From Dactylosporangium sucinum (lineage in GTDB: Bacteria; Actinomycetota; Actinomycetes; Mycobacteriales; Micromonosporaceae): a stretch of 64,000 nucleotides of DNA. Below, in pieces: positions 15,752-24,650 of the stretch (position 1 is the stretch's first letter; every line of letters begins with the position of its first letter). Made by a program: the position numbers and the translations under genes. The notes beneath the pieces were generated by a model that was not told the origin of the DNA, did no database searches, and saw only the letters and a program-made list of their open reading frames with translations. The stretch lies in assembly GCF_014647515.1 (NCBI RefSeq), contig NZ_BMPI01000008.1, forward strand, positions 12,666-76,665, given 5' to 3'.

Positions 15752-17539
15752 ATGGGGCGCGAGTTTGCATCGGTGGGCGTGGTGGGGCTGGGCACCATGG
15801 GCGCGGGCATCGTCGAGGTCTTCGCGCGCAGCGGGCTCAGCGTGACCGCGGTCGAGGTGAGCGACGGCGCGCTGCAGCGGGGCGAGGAGACCCTCCGCGG
15901 CTCGATCGACCGCGCGGTCAAGCGGGGCAAGCTCTCGGCCGACGACCGCGACACCCTGCTCGGCCGGGTGACCTTCGCCGTCGGCCTCGACGCGCTGCAC
16001 GACGCCGACCTCGTCATCGAGGCCGTCCCCGAGCGCCTCGACCTCAAGCAGCGGCTTTTCGCCGAGCTCGACCGGGTCTGCAAGCCCGAGGCGATCCTCG
16101 CCACCAACACCTCGAGCCTCTCGGTCACCGAGATCTCGGTCGCCACGGGCCGGCCCAACCAGGTCATCGGCATGCACTTCTTCAACCCGGCGCCGATCAT
16201 GAAGCTCGTCGAGGTGGTCCGCACGGTGGTCACCGCCGAGGACGTGGTCACCGACATCGAGGCCCTGTGCGCCCGGCTGGGCAAGGTCGACGTCACGATC
16301 AACGACCGGGCCGGCTTCATCGCCAACGCGCTCCTGTTCGGCTATCTCAACCAGGCCGTGTCGATGGTCGAGGCGAGGTATGCGTCGCGCGAGGACATCG
16401 ACGCCGCCATGAAGCTGGGCTGCGGCCTGCCGATGGGGCCGCTCGCGCTGATGGACCTCATCGGTCTGGACACGGCCTACGAGATCCTCGACACCATGTA
16501 TCGGCGGGGTGGCCGCGACCGCCGTCACGCCCCCGTGCCGCTCATCAAGCAGATGGTCACCGCCGGCCTGCTGGGGCGGAAGTCGGGCCGGGGCTTCTAC
16601 ACCTACGAGAAGCCCGGCTCGCCCGTCGTGGTGCCCGACGAGTTCACGCCCCGCGGCGACGCCGAGGCGGGCACGGCCGCGCGCACGGTCGCCAAGGTCG
16701 GCGTCGTCGGCTCGGGCACGATGGCGACCGGCATCATCGAGGTCTTCGCCCGGGCCGGCTTCGAGGTCGTCTCGGTGACCCGCGGCGCCGAGAAGTCCGC
16801 CGCCGTCTGCGAGACCCTGAAGACGTCGCTGAACAAGGGCGTGGTCCGCGGCAAGCTGACCGAGGAGCAGCGCGACGCGGCCATCGGCCGGGTGACCTGG
16901 TCGGCGACCCTGGAGCACCTGTCCGACGTCGACCTGGTGGTCGAGGCGGTGGTCGAGGAGCTGTCGGTCAAGAAGGCCCTGTTCGCGTCGCTCGACGAGA
17001 TCTGCAAGCCGGGTGTCGTCCTGGCCACCACCACGTCGAGCCTCCCGGTCATCGCCTGTGCGGTGGCGACCGAGCGCCCCGCCGACGTGGTCGGCCTGCA
17101 CTTCTTCAACCCGGCCCCGGTCATGGGCCTGGTCGAGGTGGTTCGCACGATCCGCACGTCCGACGAGACGGTCGCGACGGCCCAGGCGGTCTGCCAGGCG
17201 CTGGGCAAGCACGCGGTGGTCTGCGCCGACCGCTCGGGCTTCGTGGTCAACGCGCTGCTGTTCCCCTACCTGAACGACGCCGTCAAGATGGTCGAGGCCT
17301 CGTATTCGACGGCCGACGACATCGACCACGCCATGAAGCTCGGCTGCGGCTACCCGATGGGCCCCTTCGAGCTGCTCGACGTGGTCGGCCTGGACGTGTC
17401 GCTGGCCATCCAGCGCGAGCTCTACCTGGAGCTCCGCGAGCCCGGCTTCGCCCCGGCCCCGCTCCTCGAACACCTGGTGACCGCCGGCTACCTGGGTCGC
17501 AAGGTGACCCGCGGCTTCCGCGACTACTCCAAGCGCTGA
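15752..17539 (+). CDS. 3-hydroxyacyl-CoA dehydrogenase, two fused copies
   Basis: 595 aa made of two tandem full-length dehydrogenase units. Each oxidises 3-hydroxyacyl-CoA, or reduces 3-oxoacyl-CoA, with NAD(P). Unit 1: Rossmann GLGTMGAG (about 13-20), catalytic GMHFFNPAPIM and DRAGFIANALL. Unit 2 (from about residue 312): GSGTMATG, GLHFFNPAPVM and DRSGFVVNALL. Both keep the catalytic His-Glu region and the C-terminal PMGP(L/F)xLxDxxGLD segment, so both could be active. Such fused 590-residue forms occur in actinomycetes as 3-hydroxybutyryl-CoA dehydrogenases near ccr/ecm. Here it likely reduces acetoacetyl-CoA for the ethylmalonyl-CoA pathway. Confidence 0.9.
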   Translation: MGREFASVGVVGLGTMGAGIVEVFARSGLSVTAVEVSDGALQRGEETLRGSIDRAVKRGKLSADDRDTLLGRVTFAVGLDALHDADLVIEAVPERLDLKQRLFAELDRVCKPEAILATNTSSLSVTEISVATGRPNQVIGMHFFNPAPIMKLVEVVRTVVTAEDVVTDIEALCARLGKVDVTINDRAGFIANALLFGYLNQAVSMVEARYASREDIDAAMKLGCGLPMGPLALMDLIGLDTAYEILDTMYRRGGRDRRHAPVPLIKQMVTAGLLGRKSGRGFYTYEKPGSPVVVPDEFTPRGDAEAGTAARTVAKVGVVGSGTMATGIIEVFARAGFEVVSVTRGAEKSAAVCETLKTSLNKGVVRGKLTEEQRDAAIGRVTWSATLEHLSDVDLVVEAVVEELSVKKALFASLDEICKPGVVLATTTSSLPVIACAVATERPADVVGLHFFNPAPVMGLVEVVRTIRTSDETVATAQAVCQALGKHAVVCADRSGFVVNALLFPYLNDAVKMVEASYSTADDIDHAMKLGCGYPMGPFELLDVVGLDVSLAIQRELYLELREPGFAPAPLLEHLVTAGYLGRKVTRGFRDYSKR

Positions 17540-17611
17540 CCTCCCCGTCCGCCCGTCCTGGGCTGCTGTTGGGCTCGGTCAGCAGTGGTGGGGCGCCGGT
17601 AGGGTGAAGGT

Positions 17612-17941
17612 ATGAGTCCCCGCCGCAACCACTCGCGCCGCGACGACGAGCCGGAGCCGCTCGACGTCGAGCGGCTGAAGCGTGGGGTCGGGGGCGTGCA
17701 GGCGTGGAGCGACGGGGATTGGCAGGTTCGGAACATTCCGGCGGGGGCGGCCGTCAAGGCGTACCGGTGCCCGGGCTGCGACCAGGAGATCGCCCCCGGC
17801 GTGCCGCACGTGGTCGCCTGGCCGGCCGACGGGCGGGGCGACCTCGGGGATCGGCGGCACTGGCATGCCGGGTGCTGGCGGGCCCGCGATCGGCGCACGC
17901 CCAACGTCCAGCGCTCCCGCAGCGCCCCCCGCTACGGCTGA
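17612..17941 (+). CDS. Small zinc-ribbon-like hypothetical protein
   Basis: 109 aa. A charged N-terminus (SPRRNHSRRDDEPEP) leads to a central domain with CPGCDQEI and HWHAGCWRAR, a Cys/His pattern that could hold one zinc ion. The C-terminus is basic. Homologues in actinomycetes are often labelled ATP/GTP-binding proteins, but I see no nucleotide-binding motif. TAGGGT (17600-17605) stands 6 nt before the ATG; GAAGG could also act as a ribosome binding site. Confidence 0.75.
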   Translation: MSPRRNHSRRDDEPEPLDVERLKRGVGGVQAWSDGDWQVRNIPAGAAVKAYRCPGCDQEIAPGVPHVVAWPADGRGDLGDRRHWHAGCWRARDRRTPNVQRSRSAPRYG

Positions 17942-18030
17942 CCGCGACCCGGTCCGCCGCGGACCGCCGCGGTTGGACGAGGGGAGTGCCGACGGAGGCG
18001 GCGGCATCCCCGTGCGATGCGTCCGGTGGG

Positions 18031-19035
18031 TCAGGTGCGGTTGGCGGGCTGGGTGTCCGGCTGGGCCGGGGCCGCTGAGATCGGGGACGGCAACGACGGG
18101 GCCGGGATCGTGGGCGTCGGGGACGGCGCCGGGGTGGGCCAGCCGGCCAGCCACGTGGCCCGCTGGCGCCAGACCTCGCGCCAGCTCTTGCCGGCCAGGG
18201 CACGCAGGAGGACGCCCGCGGAGAGGAGGAGGCGCGCCGTGCGGGCGCGGGCGGACGGCCAGCGGAGGCGGACGTACGTCGTCTTGCCGCGCAGGACCAT
18301 GATGCGCTTGTTCACCGTGCTGGAGGCGGCGCCGCCGACGTGCAGGAGCTGGGCGTCCGGGACCAGGAACGGGCGGGCGCCGGCCTCGCGTGCCCGCGCG
18401 CTGAGGTCGATGTCCTCGCTGTACATGAAGTAGTCGGGCGTGAAGCCGCCGAGCTGCTCCCAGAACGGGCGGTCGATGAGCAGCAGGCAGCCCGACACCG
18501 CGGGGACCTCGCCGCCGATCGCGCGCTCCAGGCCCGGCAGCTCGTCCGGGTTGAAGCGCGGCGACTTGCGGAAGACCGACGACAGGGCCGTCGCGAAGCA
18601 GACGTAGCCCCACAGGCTGGGCAGCGCGTGGACCGAGTGGCCGTCGTCGGTGCGGTCGGCGCGCAGGGTGCGGCCGGTGTAGATGCGGTGGTCGGGGTGC
18701 GTTGCCGCGAACTCGACCAGGGTGCGGATCACGTCGCCGATCGGCTCGGTGTCCGGGTTGATGAGCAGGATCCAGCGGCCGCGGGCGTACGAGGCGCCCA
18801 GGTTGACCGCGTTGCCGAAGCCGACGTTCGTCGGGTGCTGGATGACGCGCACCTCCGGGTACGCGTGCTGGATCGCCGCCGCCGAGTTGTCGGTCGACGC
18901 GTTGTCGACCACGATCACCTCGATCGGGACCACCGTGCCCGCCTGCAGAGCGGCGAGGTTCTTGAGCGTGTGTTCGCGGGTGTTGTACGAGACGAGGACG
19001 ACGCTGACGAGCGGGTCCTGCTTGCTGGTGTTCAC
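18031..19035 (-). CDS. Glycosyltransferase family 2
   Basis: 334 aa from GTG 19035. Rhamnosyltransferase-like GT2: VSVVLVSYNTREHTLKNL at the N-terminus, VIVVDNASTDNSA with the nucleotide-binding Asp, NVGFGNAVNLG, and the metal-binding region LLINPDTEP; later SEDIDLSARAREAG holds the catalytic-base-type ED. The C-terminus is Pro-rich. The GTG overlaps the stop of the upstream glycosyltransferase gene (GTGA), indicating coupling. It is the last gene of the polysaccharide operon, adding a sugar to the lipid-linked repeat unit on the cytoplasmic side. Confidence 0.9.
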   Translation of the reverse strand: MNTSKQDPLVSVVLVSYNTREHTLKNLAALQAGTVVPIEVIVVDNASTDNSAAAIQHAYPEVRVIQHPTNVGFGNAVNLGASYARGRWILLINPDTEPIGDVIRTLVEFAATHPDHRIYTGRTLRADRTDDGHSVHALPSLWGYVCFATALSSVFRKSPRFNPDELPGLERAIGGEVPAVSGCLLLIDRPFWEQLGGFTPDYFMYSEDIDLSARAREAGARPFLVPDAQLLHVGGAASSTVNKRIMVLRGKTTYVRLRWPSARARTARLLLSAGVLLRALAGKSWREVWRQRATWLAGWPTPAPSPTPTIPAPSLPSPISAAPAQPDTQPANRT

Positions 19036-19853
19036 TGCGAGACTCCGACGCTTGTGCGGGTGGACGAGTCGTGGCCCCAGCCGACCTGGCTCCGGCGGGC
19101 GGCACGCGAAGCAGCGAAGGTCAGAGCGACGTAGCCGACGGCCGCCGGCAGAAGCCAGGGCCGGGGAAGGACCACGTCGCGCAGCCACGAGGAGCGCGCC
19201 GCCGGGCGGGCGGCACCCGCGGCGCGCAGGGCCGCATTACCCGCGCGCACCCGGGCCAAACGTCGAACCAGGTCGGACGTGCGGCGCGGGGTCTCGACCA
19301 CGGCCACGACCGCCGGGGTCTCGGCCTTCTCGCCCGGCCCGAAGAGGCCGTCGAGGAACAGGTCGTCGGCGACGACCTCCGGGAAGGCGCCGAAGCGGGC
19401 GCGCCCCTCCTCCGACAGCATCGAGATCCCGCGGCCGTAGAGGGCGTTCCGGTACACCGGGAGCCGCCCGTTGATGGCACTGTGCGCCCTCACGAGCAGC
19501 GGCCGCCCGCGCGTGTCGAGCTTCCGGCTCGCGGTCACGGCCAGCAACCCCGGCGTCGACGTCAGGAACGCCGCCAGCGCGCGGACGTCGTCCGCGGTCA
19601 GCGGGATGTCGGCGTCGAGGTACACCCGCGGAAAACCCACCGCGACCGCGTCGCCGGCATTGAGGGCGGCGGACTTGCCCGGCTCGGGGCGGTCGACCAC
19701 CCGCACCCCGGGACGGGACGCGGCCACGGCGGCGGTGTCGTCGGTGCAGCCGTTGGCCACGACCGTGATGTCCAGGTCGGGGGCGAGCAGCCCGTCCAGG
19801 CAGCGGCCGATGACCGCGGCCTCGTTGTGGGCGGCGATGACAACCGAGATCAC
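19032..19853 (-). CDS. Glycosyltransferase family 2
   Basis: 273 aa, GTG start with GGAG 5 nt upstream. N-terminal ISVVIAAHNEAAVIGRCLDGLL, VVANGCTDDTAAVA with the nucleotide Asp, GKSAALNAGD, and the DxD-type VYLDADIPL. ADDLFLDGLF is the acceptor-side acidic motif. A weak hydrophobic segment near 228-250 may attach it to the membrane. Part of the polysaccharide operon; sugar specificity unknown. Confidence 0.88.
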   Translation of the reverse strand: MISVVIAAHNEAAVIGRCLDGLLAPDLDITVVANGCTDDTAAVAASRPGVRVVDRPEPGKSAALNAGDAVAVGFPRVYLDADIPLTADDVRALAAFLTSTPGLLAVTASRKLDTRGRPLLVRAHSAINGRLPVYRNALYGRGISMLSEEGRARFGAFPEVVADDLFLDGLFGPGEKAETPAVVAVVETPRRTSDLVRRLARVRAGNAALRAAGAARPAARSSWLRDVVLPRPWLLPAAVGYVALTFAASRAARRSQVGWGHDSSTRTSVGVSQ

Positions 19854-19875
19854 GCGAGGCTCCAGGGGAAGAGAG

Positions 19876-21345
19876 TCAGCGATTGAGCGCGCCCACCGCC
19901 GCGCCGCGGGTCGTGCGCGCCGGGTGGGTGAACCGCCACATCGCGCCGGCGGCGCCGAGTTGCAGGCCGAGCACCACGACGAACGTGCTGAACGAGAACG
20001 AGTCGAACGTGAGGCCGGTCAGGGCCGCGACGAGCGGGACCGACGCGATCGCCGCGCACAGGTGGCGGTCGACCTCGGTCTCGGCCCGGCGGAACGCGAT
20101 GATGGCCAGGAAGACGCCGGCGAAGTGCAGGACGACCATGGCGGCGATGCCGAGGTAGCCGTTGTTCATCAGCGTCATCAGCCACTGGTTGTCGAGGTAG
20201 CGGTACAGCTCGGGAATGAACGTGCCGGTGCCCCGGCCCAGCCATGGTCGCTCGGAGGCGTACTGGAAGACGACGTCGTAGTCCTCCGTGCGGCCCTTGA
20301 TCGACGGATCGTCCTCCGCGTTGCTGAACAGCGATCGCAGCGTGCCGAGCAGTCCCGGCCGTACCACGGACAGCACCGCCAGCAGGCCCATCGTCACGAC
20401 CAGGACGTTGAACCGGAAGCGCCAGTTCCAGGCCGGCCACATGCACACGATGGCGACGGCCACGGCCAGGATGCCGGTGCGGGACAGCGCCAGCGGGATC
20501 GACCCGGCGATGACGAGCGTGCAGAGCAGGAACAGCCGGCGCTCGACCTTGCGGGCGGCGTACCGGGCGTAGTGGATGCCCAGCGGGACCGCGAACGCCA
20601 TCACCACGCTGAACTCGATGTAGTGCCCGGTGGTGCCGGCGACCCGGATCAGGCCGCCCCCGCCGCGGTCGGCCAGGCCGACCAGCTCGCCCTGCAACGT
20701 CAGGCCGGGGATGACGATGTTCTGGGTCAGGTCCTTCTTGGTGATGAACTGCAGGATGCCGAGCAGCGAGTTGATGGCGGTGCAGTACACCAGCACCCGC
20801 TGCACGTCGTCGAGCCGCTCCCGGGTGGGCACGCCGTCGGCGGTCATGAAGATGATGCCCATGAACGCGAGCGCGCCGAGCAGGGCGCGGTCGGCCGAGT
20901 TGGCCTCCAGCGTCGGCATGCCGCGGAACTGGCCGGCGGCATACGACAGCAGCAGCGAGAGCGCGTAGACGACGAACGCCCAGCGCATCGGCTGCGGGCC
21001 GACCATGGCCAGCCGCGGGTGCAGCTTCGACAGCAGCCACCAGACGGCCAGCAGCAGCCCGACGAGCAGGCCGGGCCGGCCGACCGAGGTGAGGTCGGGC
21101 ACCACCAGCCGCGAGGGGAGCAGCTGGATGAGCACGACGATCAGGATCAGCAGCGACGCGGCGTCGACGTGGCTGTGCCGCCGGCGCGACGCGTAGGTGC
21201 CTTCGTCGACGAGGACCGGCAGCAGGTCCGGGGACGGGCGGTACGCATTCGGCCGATTCCGCTTCGGCTTGCGCTTGAAGATCCGCAGATCGTCCGGCGC
21301 CACCGGCTTCGGTGGCGCCTGCGCGGTGCGGGTCTGCCCGGCCAT
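19876..21345 (-). CDS. O-antigen ligase/polymerase-like membrane protein (Wzy)
   Basis: 489 aa from ATG 21345; a TTG at 21360 overlapping the upstream stop is possible. A basic cytoplasmic N-terminus of about 60 residues leads into about 11 hydrophobic segments. The large loop with RTEDYDVVFQYASERPWLGRGTGTFIPELY matches the Wzy_C/O-antigen-ligase signature (WLGxGxG). It should join lipid-linked repeat units into chains on the outer face of the membrane, with the adjacent chain-length protein. Confidence 0.87.
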   Translation of the reverse strand: MAGQTRTAQAPPKPVAPDDLRIFKRKPKRNRPNAYRPSPDLLPVLVDEGTYASRRRHSHVDAASLLILIVVLIQLLPSRLVVPDLTSVGRPGLLVGLLLAVWWLLSKLHPRLAMVGPQPMRWAFVVYALSLLLSYAAGQFRGMPTLEANSADRALLGALAFMGIIFMTADGVPTRERLDDVQRVLVYCTAINSLLGILQFITKKDLTQNIVIPGLTLQGELVGLADRGGGGLIRVAGTTGHYIEFSVVMAFAVPLGIHYARYAARKVERRLFLLCTLVIAGSIPLALSRTGILAVAVAIVCMWPAWNWRFRFNVLVVTMGLLAVLSVVRPGLLGTLRSLFSNAEDDPSIKGRTEDYDVVFQYASERPWLGRGTGTFIPELYRYLDNQWLMTLMNNGYLGIAAMVVLHFAGVFLAIIAFRRAETEVDRHLCAAIASVPLVAALTGLTFDSFSFSTFVVVLGLQLGAAGAMWRFTHPARTTRGAAVGALNR

Positions 21346-21356
21346 CGTGCTCGAGG

Positions 21357-22340
21357 TCAACGCTTCCGCGTCTCGGCGTCCGCGTCCCGGCCCTCACGGC
21401 CGGCCCACGGGGTGTTGCCGAGCGGCAGGATGATCGTCGCGTCGTCGGGCTCGACCCCGCGCCGGTCGTCGTCGGGCTCGGCCGACTTGTACGAGACCGT
21501 GAGGCCGGAGCCGTTGGTGTCCGTCGTGGCCGGCGCCTTCTTCCCCCTGCCGTTGGTCGTGACCACGGTCGTCGGGTCGTCGGAGACGTTGATCGCCCGT
21601 CGTGGCTCGGCACCGTTGACCGGCGCCGGTATCCGGTTCCTGCCGGAGCGGTCGCTGTCGGCGATGACGTCGGTGTCGCCGTCCGGCTCCAGGTCGCCCT
21701 GCGCGGCCAGCGCGGCGGCGATCTGGCGGGCCCGGGCCCGGCGGCGCAGGATGTTGTCGCCCACGATCGTCACCGCGGCGGTGAGCAGCAGACCGACACC
21801 GACGATGACGACGGCGGCGCGCTTGACCTTCGACGAGACGACCTCGATCGTGTCACCCGGGTCGAGCACCTGCGTGGTGATGGCGCGGCCGGGCTTCGGC
21901 TTGTAGCGCGCCTGCATGTTCTCGACCTCTTGGGTGATCTGCTTCTCCAGCCGCTGCACGGCCGCCTTGGCCGCCTCCGGAGTGGCGGCGGTCGCGGTCA
22001 CCGTGAGGATGCTGGAGCGGTCCTGGGCGGCCACCTCGAACGCGGGGGAGAAGCCCTCCGAGGCGATCTCCTTCTTGGTGGCGTCGGTGTTGAGCGAGAT
22101 CGACACCGCCGTGGCCATGATGTCCTCGCCGACCTCGACCCAGGTGTTGGTCGAGGCCAGCTCGGCCTGGGTCAGCGGCGTGCGGTCGGCGGGCGGGATG
22201 AGCATGATCGTGCCGGTCGACGTGTAGTCCGGTTTGATCGTGACAAGGGCCCAGGTGGTGGCGGCCAGTGTCAGCAGGATCATCGGTGCCATCAGGTACC
22301 ACCGGCGACCCATGAGCTTGGCGAGATCCCAGAGGTCCAC
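21357..22340 (-). CDS. Wzz-like polysaccharide chain-length/co-polymerase protein
   Basis: 327 aa, GTG start with AGGGG upstream. Transmembrane helices at about 14-34 and 174-196 bracket an extracytoplasmic domain (DYTSTGTIMLIPP just after helix 1 is the classic Wzz motif). The cytoplasmic C-terminus of about 125 residues is acidic and rich in Asp, Thr and Pro; it has no Walker motifs, so there is no fused BY-kinase as in CpsC/D-type fusions. It probably sets chain length with the Wzy neighbour. No tyrosine kinase gene lies in this window. Confidence 0.85.
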   Translation of the reverse strand: MDLWDLAKLMGRRWYLMAPMILLTLAATTWALVTIKPDYTSTGTIMLIPPADRTPLTQAELASTNTWVEVGEDIMATAVSISLNTDATKKEIASEGFSPAFEVAAQDRSSILTVTATAATPEAAKAAVQRLEKQITQEVENMQARYKPKPGRAITTQVLDPGDTIEVVSSKVKRAAVVIVGVGLLLTAAVTIVGDNILRRRARARQIAAALAAQGDLEPDGDTDVIADSDRSGRNRIPAPVNGAEPRRAINVSDDPTTVVTTNGRGKKAPATTDTNGSGLTVSYKSAEPDDDRRGVEPDDATIILPLGNTPWAGREGRDADAETRKR

Positions 22341-22370
22341 GTCATCCCCTCACACAAGCGCTGGCGCTTG

Positions 22371-23654
22371 TCACTGTCGGTGCTCTGCCTGACTGACCTC
22401 GACGGGTCCGCCGGGCCCAGCTTGCCGAACGATTGAAGTCGTTTTGTACCTGGCCCGGCGGGTCGACAGCAAGTCGTCCCAGAGCCGGACGTAGGCCGCT
22501 GCCTGGTGTTCCCAGGCGAGGGTGTTTCGGAACCGGGCCAGCGCGACATTTCGCATCGACGCGCGAGCCACGGGGTCGTCGAGGAGGCGGTGCAGGACGG
22601 CGGCGAACTCTTCGGGGGTGCCGTGTTCAACGTAGACCCCCGCGTCTCCGGCGCTGCGGCGGGTCTCCCGCATGTCGACGCCGACGACCGGGAGACCGCG
22701 CGCCAGGTACTCGACAGTCTTGGCCATTGTGGACACCTCGGCGTGGGCGCTGCGCGGATCTGGCTGTAATCCGACGGATGCGGTGCGGAGCAGCCGATCG
22801 ATCTCCTCGACGCCCAGCCAACCGGTGAACTCGACCACGTCGTCGAGCTTCCGTTCGGTGGTCAGTGCCCGCAAACTCTCCAAACATTCCCCGTCACCGG
22901 CGACAACCAGCCGCCAGCCCAGCCGGCCGCGCAGCTCGACGAGCTTCTCGGCGGCCAGGATCGCGTTGTCGACGCCGTCCTGCGCGCCGAGAACGCCGAG
23001 GTACACGATGGTGTGGTCGTCGACGTCGGCGGGTGCGGCGTCGACCGGCTTGACCTCGCTCGCGGACGGGCCGTTGCGCACGACCACGACCCGCGACGGG
23101 TCGCAGCCGCCGCGGCTGATGGCCAGCTCACGGTAGGACTCGTTGGTGGAGACGACGGCCGAGGCGCTGCGCTGCGACCACTTCTCCAGCTTGAGCAGGA
23201 TCCGGTCCAGGGCGGAGCCGGGGCGGCCCCCACGCGCCTGGTAGACCTCGGGCGACAGGTCGTGGTGGTCGAAGACCCACGGCCGGCCGATCGCGCGCAT
23301 CGCCAGGGCCAGCGGCCAGAAGACGTCCGGCGGGTTGCAGACCTGGGCCGCGACGGCCTTGTCCCGCAGTACCGCGGCCGCCAGATGCCAGCCGATGCAC
23401 ATGAACGACCAGGCGAACTCGACCGCGAACGAGACGGCGCCGCCGGTCGACTCGTACATCTTGTACGAGCGGATGCGCGCGTCGAGCGTGCCGGGCACCT
23501 GCGTGAGCTTCTGCTTGCCCCGCGGGCAGATGACCGTCACCCGGTAACCGGCCGCCTCCAGCGCCTTGACCTCGCGGATGACCCGCCGGTCGCGCTCGAC
23601 CGGCAGGTTCGCCACCGCGATGACGACGTGGAGACGAGGGTCCTTCTTGCTCAC
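22371..23654 (-). CDS. Glycosyltransferase family 4
   Basis: 427 aa, GTG start. GT-B fold: N-terminal VVIAVANLPVERDRRVIREV, DHHDLSPEVY, STNESYRELA, then the C-terminal donor domain with IVYLGVLGAQDGVD, VVAGDGE and the acidic motif region STMAKTVEYLARGLPVV. It transfers a nucleotide-activated sugar to the growing lipid-linked repeat. Its ribosome binding site and start (GGAGGAG then GTGAGC) lie inside a duplicated 32-35-bp repeat that fills the gap to the sugar-phosphate transferase gene. Confidence 0.9.
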   Translation of the reverse strand: MSKKDPRLHVVIAVANLPVERDRRVIREVKALEAAGYRVTVICPRGKQKLTQVPGTLDARIRSYKMYESTGGAVSFAVEFAWSFMCIGWHLAAAVLRDKAVAAQVCNPPDVFWPLALAMRAIGRPWVFDHHDLSPEVYQARGGRPGSALDRILLKLEKWSQRSASAVVSTNESYRELAISRGGCDPSRVVVVRNGPSASEVKPVDAAPADVDDHTIVYLGVLGAQDGVDNAILAAEKLVELRGRLGWRLVVAGDGECLESLRALTTERKLDDVVEFTGWLGVEEIDRLLRTASVGLQPDPRSAHAEVSTMAKTVEYLARGLPVVGVDMRETRRSAGDAGVYVEHGTPEEFAAVLHRLLDDPVARASMRNVALARFRNTLAWEHQAAAYVRLWDDLLSTRRARYKTTSIVRQAGPGGPVEVSQAEHRQ

Positions 23655-23720
23655 GCTTCTCCTCCGCTGCGCTCCGGACCGCTCACCGCGCTTCTCCTCC
23701 GCTTCGCTCCGGACCGCTCA
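23649..23720. repeat. Tandem 32-35-bp repeat carrying ribosome binding site and start codon
   Basis: Two copies (23649-23680 and 23681-23715) of a unit that reads, on the minus strand, TGAGCGGTCCGGAGCG(A/C)AGCGGAGGAGAAGCG and ends in GTGAGC. Together they form the whole spacer between the stop of the upstream sugar-phosphate transferase gene and the GTG start of the glycosyltransferase gene. Each copy has a perfect GGAGGAG ribosome binding site. A related unit lies at 39009-39040. Confidence 0.8.
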
Positions 23721-24554
23721 CCGTGCCACCGATCGGTTGAAGACCACGCCGACCGTGCGGCAGAGGATCTTGATGTCGTACCACAGCGACTTGTTCTCGA
23801 CGTACAACACGTCGAGGTCCAGCGCGGCCTTGAAGTCCAGGGTGCTGCGGCCGGAGACCTGCCAGAGACCGGTCATGCCGGGGCGGGCCGCGAAGCGGCG
23901 CTCGGCCTCCGGCGGGAACAGGTCGGCCTCCCAGGCCAGCACCGGCCGCGGGCCGACGAGCGACATCTCGCCGCGCACCACGTTCCACAGCTGGGGCAGC
24001 TCGTCGATGCTCGTGCGACGCAGGAAGCCGCCGATCGGCGTGATCCGCGGGTCGTTCACGAGCTTGTAGACGCCCTGCTCGCCGCCGTCGACGTCGTCGT
24101 TGGTCGTGAGCATCTTCTTGACGAACTCGCGGTGCTGGGCGTCGCTGTTCTTGTTCGACATCGTGCGGAACTTGATGATCTTGAAGGTGCTGCGGTGCAG
24201 GCCCAGCCGCTCCTGCCGGAACAGGATCGGCCCGGGGCTGGTCCACTTCACCGCCAGCGCCACCACGATCAGCACCGGCGACAGCGCGATGAGGATGCAC
24301 AGCGCGGCGAAGCCCTCGACCAGCTGCCGCAGCGAGCGCCGCGGGATGAGCGAGCGGCTGTCGCGGTGGCCCTGGATCAGGCCCCAGCCACTGCCCACGA
24401 CCCGCAGGACGCGCTGCGGCATCGGGATCTCGATGGTCGCGTCGTCGGCGAGCTCGACGGTGGGTTGCTTGGGAAGGGACGAGATCTCAACGGTTGCGTC
24501 GCCAGTGTCGACGACTGAGTCGGGAACAGCCTGGGGCGCTGTCAACAGCGACAC
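23718..24554 (-). CDS. Initiating sugar-phosphate transferase (bacterial sugar transferase family)
   Basis: 278 aa. A polyprenyl-phosphate glycosylphosphotransferase that starts the repeat unit on undecaprenyl phosphate. One membrane segment at about 78-100, then the catalytic domain with KWTSPGPILFRQERLG, FKIIKFRTM, TSIDELPQLWNVVRGEMSLVGPRP and RPGMTGLWQVSGRS, all hallmarks of PF02397. It lacks the four extra N-terminal helices of WbaP; instead it has an 80-residue soluble acidic leader with a repeated ATVEI/ATIEI motif. The GTG at 24554 lies only 1 nt after AGGAGG, so a start a few codons later (TTG 24545) is possible. Confidence 0.9.
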   Translation of the reverse strand: MSLLTAPQAVPDSVVDTGDATVEISSLPKQPTVELADDATIEIPMPQRVLRVVGSGWGLIQGHRDSRSLIPRRSLRQLVEGFAALCILIALSPVLIVVALAVKWTSPGPILFRQERLGLHRSTFKIIKFRTMSNKNSDAQHREFVKKMLTTNDDVDGGEQGVYKLVNDPRITPIGGFLRRTSIDELPQLWNVVRGEMSLVGPRPVLAWEADLFPPEAERRFAARPGMTGLWQVSGRSTLDFKAALDLDVLYVENKSLWYDIKILCRTVGVVFNRSVAR

Positions 24555-24650
24555 CTCCTCACTGCGCGTTGGTGCGACAACGAACGAGCGAGCACATGGA
24601 GCCTGCGGGCTTCGACCGGGTGCGGAGCCGATCGGCCCCGACCAGATCAG

